Notes: generated by a model from the letters alone, not told the origin. Shown: positions 16,491-26,337, counted from the first letter of the stretch. The stretch: 37,634 nucleotides of DNA from Methanosarcinaceae archaeon UBA470 (GCA_002508425.1 DAKU01000121.1:1-37634); one strand, 5' to 3'. Made by a program: numbers and translations.

Positions 16491-17594
16491 ATGGGCAAAA
16501 TAAAGATAGCTATTGCCGGTGTTGGTAACTGTGCCAGTTCACTCATTCAAGGTATTGATTATTATAAAGATAAATCTTCAAAGGATGCCATAGGGCTTAT
16601 GCACTGGGATCTGGGTGGTTACAGACCATTTGATATCGAAGTGGTAGCTGCCTTTGATATAGATGTCCGAAAAGTCGGAAAGGACGTATCAGAAGCTATC
16701 TTTGCACTACCCAATTGTACAGCAGTGTTCTGCAGTGATGTTCCTAGGAAGGGTGTCACTGTAAAGATGGGAAAGGTACTTGACGGTGTTTCAGAACATA
16801 TGGCAGCTTATGCTGATTCCCGCAGGTTCATAGTCTCGGCAGAACCTGAATCTGAAAAGGAAGATGTAGTAAAGGAACTGAAGGATTCAGGTGCTGAGAT
16901 CCTTTTGAATTACATGCCAGTGGGTTCTGAACTGGCCACGCAGTTCTATGCTGAATGTGCTCTGGAGGCAGGTGCGGCTTTCATAAACAACATGCCGGTC
17001 TTCATTGCAAGCAGACCAGAGTGGGCAGCGAAATTCGCTGAAAAAGGTATTCCAATCATTGGGGATGACATCAAAGCGCAGCTTGGTGCCACTATTACTC
17101 ATCGCATGCTTGTTGACCTTTTCCGTAAAAGAGGTGTCAAACTTGAGCGGACGTATCAGTTGAATACTGGCGGCAACACTGATTTCCTTAATATGCTTAA
17201 TCGCAGCAGGCTTGCTTCCAAGAAAGAATCCAAGACAGAAGCCGTGCAGTCCGTAGTAGGAGAGCGCCTGGACGATGATAATATCCACGTAGGTCCAAGC
17301 GATTATGTGCCATGGCAGAACGATAATAAAGTATGTTTCCTCAGGATGGAGGGGAAACTTTTCGGCGATGTGCCAATGAACATTGAGTTGCGCCTATCGG
17401 TGGAGGATTCTCCTAACTCTGCTGGTGTTGTCATCGATGCCGTAAGGTGTTGCAGACTTGCGCTGGACAGAGGTATTGGCGGTATACTTTATTCTCCATC
17501 CGCGTATTTCATGAAGCATCCCCCTAAGCAATTCACTGATGATGAAGCCTACAACATGACCCTTGAATTCATTGCGGGTACGAGGGAAAACTAA
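16491..17594 (+). CDS. ino1: Myo-inositol-1-phosphate synthase
   Basis: A 367-residue INO1-family enzyme that converts glucose-6-phosphate to 1L-myo-inositol-1-phosphate with NAD+. The Rossmann motif is AIAGVGNCASSLIQGIDYY near the N-terminus. Later conserved parts are NYMPVGSE, INNMPVFIAS, GDDIKAQLGATITHR, and the tetramerisation and catalytic stretch YQLNTGGNTDFLNML. In archaea the product feeds archaetidylinositol lipids and sometimes compatible solutes. GAGGTAAT lies just before the ATG. The preceding 269 bases (16222-16490) are AT-rich and hold promoters for both directions but no gene that I can see. The DUF429 gene follows after 4 bases. Confidence 0.94.
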   Translation: MGKIKIAIAGVGNCASSLIQGIDYYKDKSSKDAIGLMHWDLGGYRPFDIEVVAAFDIDVRKVGKDVSEAIFALPNCTAVFCSDVPRKGVTVKMGKVLDGVSEHMAAYADSRRFIVSAEPESEKEDVVKELKDSGAEILLNYMPVGSELATQFYAECALEAGAAFINNMPVFIASRPEWAAKFAEKGIPIIGDDIKAQLGATITHRMLVDLFRKRGVKLERTYQLNTGGNTDFLNMLNRSRLASKKESKTEAVQSVVGERLDDDNIHVGPSDYVPWQNDNKVCFLRMEGKLFGDVPMNIELRLSVEDSPNSAGVVIDAVRCCRLALDRGIGGILYSPSAYFMKHPPKQFTDDEAYNMTLEFIAGTREN

Positions 17595-17598
17595 AAAT

Positions 17599-18417
17599 AT
17601 GACCTTGGCGGCATCTGGCCATCGCGGGATCTTTGGTGTAGATTTCAGCGGTGCAAAGACTGCCTGTAATAAAATATGGGTCAGCCACGCAGAAGTGTCT
17701 GGCACAAGATTGTGTATTTTGGAGTGTTATCCTCTCAGTGAAATAACTTCATCTAAAATGAGCAGGGTAGATTGTCTTCATGCCCTGCTTGATCTCATAC
17801 TTTCCACTAAAAGTTCTATCTTTGGTATGGATTTTCCATTTGGAATTCCTGTTCAGCTGATGAAAGGTCTTAGTTGGGATGAGTTTATTCGGGATTTTCC
17901 ACAACTCTATGCCAATGAATATGAATTCAGGGATCTCAACCGTAAACTTTCCGCAAATGTAGAGTTCAAAAGATTAACTGACAAAGAAGTAAAGGCTCCT
18001 TTTTGTGTGTATAATCTAAGATTGTACAGGCAGACCTATTTTGGTATAATGGACATCATAAGACCTCTTGTGATCTCAGATGCTGCGAGTATATTGCCGC
18101 TGCAACCTTTGAAGGCAGATGTTCCATGGCTTATGGAGATATGCCCCGCTTCTACTCTGAAAAAAGAAGGGCTATATATTCCATATAAAGGAAAAGGATC
18201 AAAGGAAAAGGCAAATAGAGGGCATATTCTTGACTATCTTGAAAAAAAAGCAGTGGACCTGTCCACAGGCATAAGAGACAAGGCTTTGCAGAACGCTGAT
18301 GGTGATGCCCTAGATAGTATTATCGCAGCTTATTCTGTTTTCAGAGCCAAAAATATGCTGGGGCATCAAAATACACTATGTGAGCTTTACATAAGGGAAG
18401 GCTTCACTTTTATGTGA
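17599..18417 (+). CDS. DUF429 family protein (RNase H-like fold)
   Basis: A 272-residue DUF429 protein of unknown function. Family landmarks are FGVDFSGAKTA near residue 12, GMDFPFGIP near residue 85, EICPASTLKKEGLY near residue 180, and NADGDALDSIIAAYS near residue 240. The spaced acidic residues are those expected of an RNase H-like nuclease fold, so a nuclease role is possible but unproven. I start at the ATG at 17599, four bases after the ino1 stop, so translation is probably coupled. It meets the afpA gene tail to tail with a 4-base gap. Confidence 0.8.
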   Translation: MTLAASGHRGIFGVDFSGAKTACNKIWVSHAEVSGTRLCILECYPLSEITSSKMSRVDCLHALLDLILSTKSSIFGMDFPFGIPVQLMKGLSWDEFIRDFPQLYANEYEFRDLNRKLSANVEFKRLTDKEVKAPFCVYNLRLYRQTYFGIMDIIRPLVISDAASILPLQPLKADVPWLMEICPASTLKKEGLYIPYKGKGSKEKANRGHILDYLEKKAVDLSTGIRDKALQNADGDALDSIIAAYSVFRAKNMLGHQNTLCELYIREGFTFM

Positions 18418-18421
18418 TGCC

Positions 18422-18967
18422 TTACTTTTTTGAAATGCCTATTATCCTGTATAGATCATCAGGGCTTTCAAGTACCGTTATGTTCTCCATCGTAGATAGT
18501 TTCTGTGTGTTTTCAACATCAATATCTCGCATTTTGAGTTTCATTTCCTTACCTTTTGGAGAATAAGTGGTCACCGTTCCCTTCTTTCTGTCCACCGGAA
18601 GGATATAGATCGGCGTGTCACCTTTTGCAGTCTGCGCAACTGAATTTGTTACAAGGTTATCTGCAATTCCATGCACGATCTTGGCCACAGTGTTGGCTGT
18701 GGCAGGGGCGATTATGAGCATGTCATAATGTCCAAGCTGCAGAGGTCCGGCAATGAATGGTGAATTTGGTCCAGCATCCGTCTTAAAATTCGGGAAGTCG
18801 TGCTGTATATCCTCCCACATCCGATACCATTTCATAACCGTTTCTCCTTCCTTGGAGAGGAACACCATGAAATCTACATTTGTCTTTTTCTTTATGTCCA
18901 CCATTACATTATATGTTTCCTTGATCAGATCTCCAGAACCTGTTATTCCCCATGCTATCCTTTTCAT
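18422..18967 (-). CDS. afpA: Archaeoflavoprotein AfpA
   Basis: A 181-residue FMN-binding protein of the flavoprotein/PPC-decarboxylase fold. AfpA from Archaeoglobus takes electrons from ferredoxin. Visible parts are IAWGITGSGDLIKETYNVM (FMN phosphate loop), GPLQLGHYDMLIIAPATANTVAKI and IADNLVTNSVAQTAKGDTPIYILP. It has no cysteine, so it cannot carry the Fe-S clusters reported for the related dihydromethanopterin reductase DmrX. The ATG at 18967 follows GAGGGAT by 3-4 bases; a TTG four codons earlier is less likely. It is the last gene of the redox operon, 16 bases after the FNR-like gene. Confidence 0.85.
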   Translation of the reverse strand: MKRIAWGITGSGDLIKETYNVMVDIKKKTNVDFMVFLSKEGETVMKWYRMWEDIQHDFPNFKTDAGPNSPFIAGPLQLGHYDMLIIAPATANTVAKIVHGIADNLVTNSVAQTAKGDTPIYILPVDRKKGTVTTYSPKGKEMKLKMRDIDVENTQKLSTMENITVLESPDDLYRIIGISKK

Positions 18968-18983
18968 ACAATCCCTCAAGTTA

Positions 18984-19682
18984 TCAGTAGCCTGTAAGTA
19001 ATTCTTTTTTGATCATTTCCTTTTGAATATTCATTGAGGCCAACGTTTCTTCCATGGAATGTACCATCTCAGGTGGGCCGCATATGTAAAAACGCCTTCT
19101 CCTGTAATCCGGAACTTCATTAATAATTATACTTTCTGAGATACGTTCCCTGTGACCTATCCAGCTTTCCGATGCACGGGTTAGGGTATACACTATTTTT
19201 AAATTGTTATTGCTGTGCATCATCTCATCAAGTTCTTTCCTGAAGACCAGGTCGTTTTCTGCCCTGTTGCTGTAGATCAGCACAATGTTAGCATCAAGAT
19301 GCATATCAGTACAGTATTTGCATATACTGATCATAGGCGTAATGCCTATTCCACCACTTAACAATACTATCTTTTCATGCTCGCCTTCAAAGGTCATCTT
19401 CCCGAAAGGCCCGCTGATCACAGCACTATCTCCAATATTCATATTATCAAGCACATTTGAAAATGGATGACCTGTGAGTTTTTTGGTGAATTCTATATGG
19501 TCTTTCTCGCTAGGGCTGCTGGAAAGACTCAATGGCTTTGTAACCACGCTACCTTCTACAGTGAGGCTAACAAGTATGTACTGACCAGGTTTGTAATCAA
19601 AGCCTTCAGGTCGTGGAAATCTGAAGCTCTTTGCATCATGTGTTCGTTTTATGATCTCGAGGATCTGTCCTTCAAACTTCAA
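18984..19682 (-). CDS. FNR-like FAD/NAD(P)-binding oxidoreductase
   Basis: A 232-residue ferredoxin-NADP reductase-fold enzyme. The FAD domain has DYKPGQYILVSL and KPLSLSSSP, where the usual RxYS reads KPLS. The nucleotide domain has LLSGGIGITPMISI near residue 108 and FYICGPPEMVHSMEE near residue 200. It lacks the C-terminal 2Fe-2S Cys set of PyrK-like subunits, so it is a simple flavoenzyme linking NAD(P)H to one-electron carriers. It overlaps the upstream flavoprotein gene by 11 bases, which supports coupled translation and a shared pathway. Confidence 0.85.
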   Translation of the reverse strand: MKFEGQILEIIKRTHDAKSFRFPRPEGFDYKPGQYILVSLTVEGSVVTKPLSLSSSPSEKDHIEFTKKLTGHPFSNVLDNMNIGDSAVISGPFGKMTFEGEHEKIVLLSGGIGITPMISICKYCTDMHLDANIVLIYSNRAENDLVFRKELDEMMHSNNNLKIVYTLTRASESWIGHRERISESIIINEVPDYRRRRFYICGPPEMVHSMEETLASMNIQKEMIKKELLTGY

Positions 19683-20316
19683 GATTCCTTCCTTCCTGTT
19701 GAGCTTTTTTTATCAATTGAGCAGCCTTTATTAATTTATTTACTGTACGGTGAAGGCTTTTTATGCCCTCTGCATCCTCAGCTGCGCCTTCTGCACCTTT
19801 ATCATGGGACCAGAACGTTCCTCCCAGATTAGAACCAAAAGATCCGCCTGCAATAGGTAGCATCTCGCTGATCACATAGAAATTCAGTATGCTCTGGATG
19901 GCAGGTTCTTGTCCTCCTATCCTGTCTCCGCCCACAGCAGTGGCAGCTCCTACCTTATTTAGGAAAGCTTTTGGATCTCGTGCCACAACTGCCCTGCATC
20001 TGTCCATAATAGTTTTTGTTTGGGCACTCAAAGTACCCTGATACACCGGAGTGCCAATTATCCAGGCATCAGCCCACAGCATTTTATCATAAAGTCCAAC
20101 GATATCGTCTTTATGGATGCATCCCTGTTGCTTGCGAACACAATAGTCGCAGTGAATACAGAACTTTAGATCTTTTCCACTGGCAGAGAAATAATCTGTT
20201 TCCACATCAAATTTCTCTTGGGCATATCTCAGTGCCTCATTTACAATATAATCGGTGGCTTTCTTTCGCGGGCTTCCAGAGATGCCAAGTAATCTTATAG
20301 TTTCATCACCTGTCAT
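19672..20316 (-). CDS. Iron-sulfur flavoprotein (Isf family)
   Basis: A 214-residue NADPH-dependent FMN reductase-fold protein with a compact 4Fe-4S motif, C53-IH-C56-DY-C59-x6-C66, as in methanogen iron-sulfur flavoproteins. The FMN loop is LGISGSPRKKATDYIV and GTPVYQGTLSAQTKTIMDR borders the flavin. Isf takes electrons from ferredoxin and is linked to O2 and peroxide reduction in Methanosarcina. The ATG at 20316 is preceded by GGAGTG; a TTG one codon earlier is possible. It lies 36 bases after the ferredoxin gene, which could be its donor, and overlaps the FNR-like gene. A second Isf-type gene sits at 28715-29290. Confidence 0.88.
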   Translation of the reverse strand: MTGDETIRLLGISGSPRKKATDYIVNEALRYAQEKFDVETDYFSASGKDLKFCIHCDYCVRKQQGCIHKDDIVGLYDKMLWADAWIIGTPVYQGTLSAQTKTIMDRCRAVVARDPKAFLNKVGAATAVGGDRIGGQEPAIQSILNFYVISEMLPIAGGSFGSNLGGTFWSHDKGAEGAAEDAEGIKSLHRTVNKLIKAAQLIKKAQQEGRNLEV

Positions 20317-20352
20317 CAAGACACTCCATTATGTTTAGTGTTCATTCAACGT

Positions 20353-20544
20353 TCATTCGATGGTTATTGCTTCCATGGGACATGCATCTACACATAATCC
20401 ACATTCAATGCAGTCATCCGGACGTGCAACGACTGATTTGAGATTTCCTTTTCCATCGTCCTCCAACTCAAAAACTGCTGTAGGACATGATTCTTTACAT
20501 GCTCCGATTCCTTCGCACTTACTAGGGTCTACTTTTGCTGGCAT
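20353..20544 (-). CDS. Two-cluster ferredoxin with one altered cluster site
   Basis: A 63-residue bacterial-type ferredoxin. The C-terminal site is complete: C45-x2-C48-x2-C51-x3-C55-P. The N-terminal site reads C10-EGIGA-C16-KES-C20-P, where the second Cys of CxxCxxC is Ile13. Such a site usually carries a 3Fe-4S cluster, so this is probably a 7Fe ferredoxin or one with an exchangeable fourth iron. I chose the ATG at 20544, with GGAG 9 bases upstream; the ATG at 20550 would leave only 3 bases. The longer open frame upstream overlaps the cytochrome stop and is not protein-like. It lies between the cytochrome and Isf genes. Confidence 0.9.
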   Translation of the reverse strand: MPAKVDPSKCEGIGACKESCPTAVFELEDDGKGNLKSVVARPDDCIECGLCVDACPMEAITIE

Positions 20545-20614
20545 TTTCATAATCTCCTTTTTATGCATTTTATGAGGTACGTACAGGGTTTTAAGAGTAC
20601 GGGAATATATTATA

Positions 20615-22018
20615 TCAGATTTTTCTTCTGCGAATGCAGTATGCTGCACATATGACGAAAGTTATTGATCCCAAGGCCGTAATCCCTGGTGTAGAGGGTA
20701 CTTCCGTTGCTTCTCCCTCATTTTCATAGATGCTCGAGGATACAATTGTCATGTTAATAACTGGCACTTCATACACATTGTCTCCGAAGAGGTAGTTTAT
20801 AGTTTCCTGTGGAGCTGAGCGATACTTTAGGGTGGCTTCCACTTTGAGCGGATATGCCACATCAACAGGTATTTCGAAGGCATGCTTTTCGGTAACAGTT
20901 CCTTTTGGTGGTATTCTATTGTCCTCAAGTATTGATTCTGCAAGCCAGAAACTGAGGGTACTCTGTCCATGTGAGTCACCGAGAATTGTGTTGTACATTT
21001 TTGTAGCGTTCACAACAGTTCCATCATCATCAATTTCACCAGTATTGTATAATTCCTTTCCGTTGCGATCCTTTACGTTTACTGCTAACCACATTTGCCT
21101 GATTTCCGAAACCCCGGTAGGTATCTTGTGCCCGGCACCTGAATTTGTAATAGAGATGGTCAAGCTGACATTCTCTCCTCTTTGAGCAATCTCTGGCGCA
21201 TCAAGGGAAAGAGTTGCAGCTTTTTCAAGCCTTTCCACAGCCATTTCACTATATTTTTCTTCTCCTAATATCTTTGTAACAAACGCATTCCCACCAACTA
21301 TGTCATGAGTGGATATGTGTTCTCTTTTTTTTGCACCTGAGCCTGCTCTTCCAGGGTTTGCTTCGAATTGGGTTATTCCAGGGGTCATATGGCAGTCTTG
21401 GCATACCACTCCTTCTTCGGCATAAGCTCCTTCCTTCCATGTTGTGTAGGTATCATCAATCACAAGGCCATTAAGTGGATGGATAACATTGTGGCACATG
21501 CCGCAGTACTCAGAACGAGTGTACAGTTCAAGATACTCTGATTCATGATACGCAGACTTTGAATCATTAAAAGGTCCCCACTTTGTTTTTCCAGGGCTGA
21601 CAATAAAAGGTGCATTACCTGTGCCGTTACTAGCAGATATCACATGGCAGAAGTCACATTGTACCCCCTGTCTTGCTATATCACTGAGTTGGGAACCATC
21701 TATAGGTGGTATTTCGCCAGATACAATTCCTATTGGAGTATGACATCTGGAGCAGAAGGTATCAACTATGCCTGAAGTATCATTACTTGCTTCTATAAAC
21801 TCCTTTTGATAGAATGGGTCTTCATAAGCATTGTAATGCATAGTTCCCCTCCATTGATAGTGGATGATCGCATGACATTGTTCACATTTTGTATTATCTA
21901 TGAAAATGTCTGAGGACAGTTCTCCGTGCTCGGTAGGGGCAGCTGCAAGAGTGATTCCTGTTGCTGTGAATAGCAGTAGGATCGTTAGTAATCTCTTGTA
22001 ACTCCTGCGGAATTTCAT
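20615..22018 (-). CDS. Surface-anchored pentaheme cytochrome c
   Basis: A 467-residue exported multiheme cytochrome. A signal peptide spans about residues 1-26 (KRLLTILLLFTATGITLAAA). Five CxxCH motifs follow, at residues 45-49, 89-93, 121-125, 172-176 and 206-210. A beta-rich region with GAGHKIPTGVSEIRQMWL near residue 300 resembles C-terminal domains of bacterial multiheme cytochromes. The end has STPGITALGSITFVICAAYC then RRRKI, a PGF-CTERM-like anchor: short motif, one helix, basic tail. It should sit outside the membrane facing the S-layer. It is not the Rnf-linked MmcA by context, since no rnf genes are here. It precedes the ferredoxin, Isf, FNR-like and AfpA genes. Confidence 0.9.
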   Translation of the reverse strand: MKFRRSYKRLLTILLLFTATGITLAAAPTEHGELSSDIFIDNTKCEQCHAIIHYQWRGTMHYNAYEDPFYQKEFIEASNDTSGIVDTFCSRCHTPIGIVSGEIPPIDGSQLSDIARQGVQCDFCHVISASNGTGNAPFIVSPGKTKWGPFNDSKSAYHESEYLELYTRSEYCGMCHNVIHPLNGLVIDDTYTTWKEGAYAEEGVVCQDCHMTPGITQFEANPGRAGSGAKKREHISTHDIVGGNAFVTKILGEEKYSEMAVERLEKAATLSLDAPEIAQRGENVSLTISITNSGAGHKIPTGVSEIRQMWLAVNVKDRNGKELYNTGEIDDDGTVVNATKMYNTILGDSHGQSTLSFWLAESILEDNRIPPKGTVTEKHAFEIPVDVAYPLKVEATLKYRSAPQETINYLFGDNVYEVPVINMTIVSSSIYENEGEATEVPSTPGITALGSITFVICAAYCIRRRKI

Positions 22019-22106
22019 TATTATGCCCCGTCAGAAAGAAAACAAATAATCAACATTAAAGCATTCGTCAGAAGGTCATCTATTGGATGACCTTCCAATG
22101 GAAAAT

Positions 22107-22472
22107 TTATTTCAGCAATTTTAATGCATCCCTGCATGCTGCAACTGCAGGTGCTCCGGAAGTAATGGAAATAACATCCAATGTTTCCATTATTTCCTCC
22201 TTAGTCGCTCCATTTTCAAGAGCGCTCTTCATTTGGGAAACAACACACCTCTCACACTGCTTGGAAGCCACCACGGCAAGTGCCATGAGTATCTTTACTT
22301 TCGCAGGCAGTGCTCCATCCTGCAACAATCGGTGGTTACACCTGTTGTATTTCATCAGGAACTCTGGTTCAAGTTCACCAAGAACTTCAAGTATCTGCGG
22401 TGTGAATCCCAGTTTCTCTGACATCGATCTGATCAGTTCTTTGTCTTCCAGCATCTCTTTATGTCGAGTCAT
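22107..22472 (-). CDS. Carboxymuconolactone decarboxylase/AhpD-like protein
   Basis: A 121-residue all-helical protein of the CMD/AhpD superfamily. The signature is [31 protein letters not shown], with the redox CxxC (CERC) and a later His position replaced, so AhpD-like disulfide reductase or peroxidase partner activity is more plausible than decarboxylation. GGAGGATG-type purines precede the ATG. It lies between the DUF2180 pair and the cytochrome, 25 and 88 bases away, on one strand. A thiol role in the redox operon is an inference. Confidence 0.85.
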   Translation of the reverse strand: MTRHKEMLEDKELIRSMSEKLGFTPQILEVLGELEPEFLMKYNRCNHRLLQDGALPAKVKILMALAVVASKQCERCVVSQMKSALENGATKEEIMETLDVISITSGAPAVAACRDALKLLK

Positions 22473-22497
22473 ATTTCATCCTCCTGTTATTTTAAGT

Positions 22498-22716
22498 TTA
22501 ATCAAATCCATCTTCTATTGTCTGGTTCAAACAATAGTTACATACAAGGTGTGGTAGACTATTTGGCAGCCTTTTCAGGTCAGGTGGTGTACCCACGGCG
22601 ACAGGGAGTTCAAGTTCCTTTGAATGGCCCATACACAGCCCCTTGCCGCAAGAGATACAAACGCAGACAGCATCTGTGTCTTTTCCTTCTTCCATACAGT
22701 CATAACATTTCATCAT
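22498..22716 (-). CDS. DUF2180 Cys-rich protein, copy 1
   Basis: A 72-residue protein starting MMKCYDCMEEGKDTDAV, followed by CVCISCGKGLCMGH and, at the C-terminus, LVCNYC. These pairs look like a B-box-type zinc site (C, C, C, C, H). This is the DUF2180 family, found in methanogens and of unknown function. GGTGAT precedes the ATG. It is a paralogue of the next gene upstream, 9 bases away, so the pair arose by tandem duplication. It could bind zinc or act as a small thiol protein; no function is shown. Confidence 0.8.
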   Translation of the reverse strand: MMKCYDCMEEGKDTDAVCVCISCGKGLCMGHSKELELPVAVGTPPDLKRLPNSLPHLVCNYCLNQTIEDGFD

Positions 22717-22725
22717 TCATATCAC

Positions 22726-22965
22726 CTAATAATTCTCCTTTAGGGCTTTATGGCAGGGTATACAGATTATTTTCTTCCAGCGGTTAACGTCATCCAATTT
22801 GCATTCTACTCCCATACCACATCTGAGCTTTATGCTGTATTCTCCTTCCCACACAGGGGTTTCTTCTCGAACAAGATGTTCCTTGCAAACCCCTCTTCCA
22901 CAGATTATGCAAACAGCTACTGTATCTGTTTCTTTCCCGGTTTTAGCACATTCGTAACATTTCAT
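22726..22965 (-). CDS. DUF2180 Cys-rich protein, copy 2
   Basis: A 79-residue paralogue of the neighbouring gene, starting MKCYECAKTGKETDTVAVC with IICGRGVCKEH and a C-terminal IICIPCHK. The start at 22965 matches copy 1 and the family. An in-frame ATG at 23067 has a near-ideal AGGAGGTGAG immediately before it and would add 34 residues (MGQITILGEQYGYPENW and onward). I keep the family start, but the longer form is a real possibility. It is the first gene of the minus-strand redox operon. A TATA-like GATATATC near 23110 could be the promoter. Confidence 0.78.
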   Translation of the reverse strand: MKCYECAKTGKETDTVAVCIICGRGVCKEHLVREETPVWEGEYSIKLRCGMGVECKLDDVNRWKKIICIPCHKALKENY

Positions 22966-24328
<1,363 letters not shown>

Positions 24329-24342
24329 TTAGGAGGATCTGG

Positions 24343-25371
24343 ATGGTTCATCCAAAGATCTTAGAGGTCATTGAATATGACGTCTGTACTGCTTGTGGGG
24401 CATGCGCATCAGCGTGCCCTGCCGGTGCTATAATTGTTAACAAGAAAGCAGAAGTGCGAGACCCTGACAATCTCGAGTTGTATGAGAAAGGAGCAGCACC
24501 CAACGTATGTGAAGGGTGTCTCACATGTGGACGGCTCTGTCCTGTAATTGACGGATACGTAGAAGACGAATTTGCAAATGTGAAAGAGTTCTTTGCAGCA
24601 AAGAGCACTATCAAAGGCCAAGACGGTGGTATTACCTCTATGTTGGCAAAGGTTTTGCTCGAGACCGGTACGGTAGATTGTATTGTCGGTATTACCAGGG
24701 ATGATAAATGGGGTACTGAGCTTATACTTATGACCAAACCGGAAGATGTTGACAGGACAACAGGTACCAAGTACACTTATGACTCAGTTCTTTCAGCTCT
24801 CAGGGAGCCCTTTGAGAAATACGATAAGATCGGAGTTATCGGAGTACCATGTCAGGCACACGGTGCACGTCTGATCCTTGAGAACGCAAATGACAAGATA
24901 GTTGTTATTATCGGTCTGTTGTGCATGGAAAGTTTCTATCATGATGTGATGACAGAAAAGATAGTTCCTGAAATTATGAAGCTCCAGCTTGAAGATGTAG
25001 TCAAGATGAACTTCAACAAAGGTAAGTTCTGGAACATTACAAAGGATGGCCAGGAACACACTGTCAAAATCCCAGACGTTGCACCGCATGCAAGGCACCC
25101 ATGTCACCACTGCTGTGACTATACTTCTGTGTCTGCTGACATATCACTGGGATCCGTCGGTGCTCCAGACGGCTGGAACAGTGTATTCATACGCACTGAT
25201 GTAGGCAGGAAGATGTTTGACCTTCTTAAGGATAAGGTAGAGGTCATGCAGGATCCGAAGCCGGGCCTTGACCTTGTTAAGAAGCTTGCTCAGATGAAAC
25301 ATGATAACAACTCAGGCCATTATCTTGAAGTCTGTGAGAAATTCTCATTTGACGATTGTGGCATACGTTGA
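24343..25371 (+). CDS. fpoF: F420H2 dehydrogenase subunit FpoF (FrhB family)
   Basis: A 342-residue FrhB-family protein. FpoF takes electrons from F420H2 through FAD into the membrane Fpo complex, which reduces methanophenazine. Two ferredoxin motifs lie at the N-terminus: C15-TA-C18-GA-C21-x3-C25-P and C56-EG-C59-LT-C62-x3-C66-P. The FrhB core follows, with GQDGGITSMLAKVLLETG, TGTKYTYDSVLSAL, VIGVPCQAHGARL, LLCMESFYHD and HPCHHCCDYTSVSADISLG. GGAGGATC precedes the ATG. In Methanosarcina fpoF is known to sit away from the main fpo operon and next to mer, as here. Soluble FpoF can also reduce ferredoxin. Confidence 0.94.
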   Translation: MVHPKILEVIEYDVCTACGACASACPAGAIIVNKKAEVRDPDNLELYEKGAAPNVCEGCLTCGRLCPVIDGYVEDEFANVKEFFAAKSTIKGQDGGITSMLAKVLLETGTVDCIVGITRDDKWGTELILMTKPEDVDRTTGTKYTYDSVLSALREPFEKYDKIGVIGVPCQAHGARLILENANDKIVVIIGLLCMESFYHDVMTEKIVPEIMKLQLEDVVKMNFNKGKFWNITKDGQEHTVKIPDVAPHARHPCHHCCDYTSVSADISLGSVGAPDGWNSVFIRTDVGRKMFDLLKDKVEVMQDPKPGLDLVKKLAQMKHDNNSGHYLEVCEKFSFDDCGIR

Positions 25372-25381
25372 ACAGTTGTGA

Positions 25382-25903
<522 letters not shown>

Positions 25904-25920
25904 GTTTTTCTCTTTTTTAG
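25904..25920 (+). terminator. T-rich 3' end after nadM
   Basis: TTTTTCTCTTTTTT (25905-25918) follows the nadM stop directly. Pyrimidine/T tracts of this kind are typical archaeal termination signals, and this would end the mer-fpoF-nadM transcript. There is no clear hairpin. Confidence 0.55.
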
Positions 25921-26028
25921 CACTCAATAATTGCCTCAAAAAGGTAACCTCGTACACAGACGCATCTTTTATAAACTGATATCTCCTTTTTATATACAGA
26001 TTTATTTTGATCTATAGGAGGTAACGAT

Positions 26029-26235
26029 ATGGCAGAGAAGGGAAAACCACCTGTGTTCTGTGAAAAGTATTGCGTCGTATGTAAAGGGGCAAGAGCTGGT
26101 AATGGTATATGTAAGGCTCTACAGAACCTGGAACTGAAAATATTTGGTAAAACAGGCTGTATCTGGGGTAAAGCGAGGACCAAATTCTATGGGGTCACTC
26201 CGGACCAGAAAATACCGAAAAATGCAAAAAAGTGA
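26029..26235 (+). CDS. Small Cys-rich protein of unknown function
   Basis: A 68-residue basic protein that I do not recognise. Five cysteines are present: C11, C15 and C18 in FCEKYCVVCKG, C28 in GNGICKAL, and C44 in KTGCIWG. The C-terminus is Lys-rich. The cysteines could bind a metal or cluster, but the spacing fits no family I know. Evidence that it is a real gene: TAGGAGG lies 9 bases before the ATG, a TATA-like TTTATATAC sits about 35 bases upstream of the start, and codon use is like the neighbours. It is alone between nadM and a tRNA-Gly on the other strand. Confidence 0.7.
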   Translation: MAEKGKPPVFCEKYCVVCKGARAGNGICKALQNLELKIFGKTGCIWGKARTKFYGVTPDQKIPKNAKK

Positions 26236-26265
26236 TTCTTTCTATACTTTATTTTTTAAAATACA

Positions 26266-26337
26266 TGCGGCTGCCGGGATTCGAACCCGGGTTCTAGGCT
26301 TGGGAAGCCCAGGTCATAGCCACTAAACCACAGCCGC
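26266..26337 (-). tRNA. tRNA-Gly (anticodon CCC)
   Basis: The minus strand folds as a cloverleaf. The 7-bp acceptor stem GCGGCTG/CAGCCGC is perfect. The anticodon stem TGGGC/GCCTA has one G-U pair and its loop TTCCCAA gives anticodon CCC, reading GGG. The T arm is CCGGG-TTCGAAT-CCCGG. The discriminator is A and no CCA is encoded. CTTATATTTTTTGC about 30 bases upstream is a good TATA box. Confidence 0.95.

Noticed and set aside
18422..18967. Identification as dihydromethanopterin reductase DmrX
   Set aside because: The protein has no cysteines, so it cannot hold the Fe-S clusters reported for DmrX; AfpA fits better.
20615..22018. Identification as the Rnf-linked cytochrome MmcA
   Set aside because: No rnf genes are nearby, and neighbours are soluble flavoproteins and ferredoxin instead.
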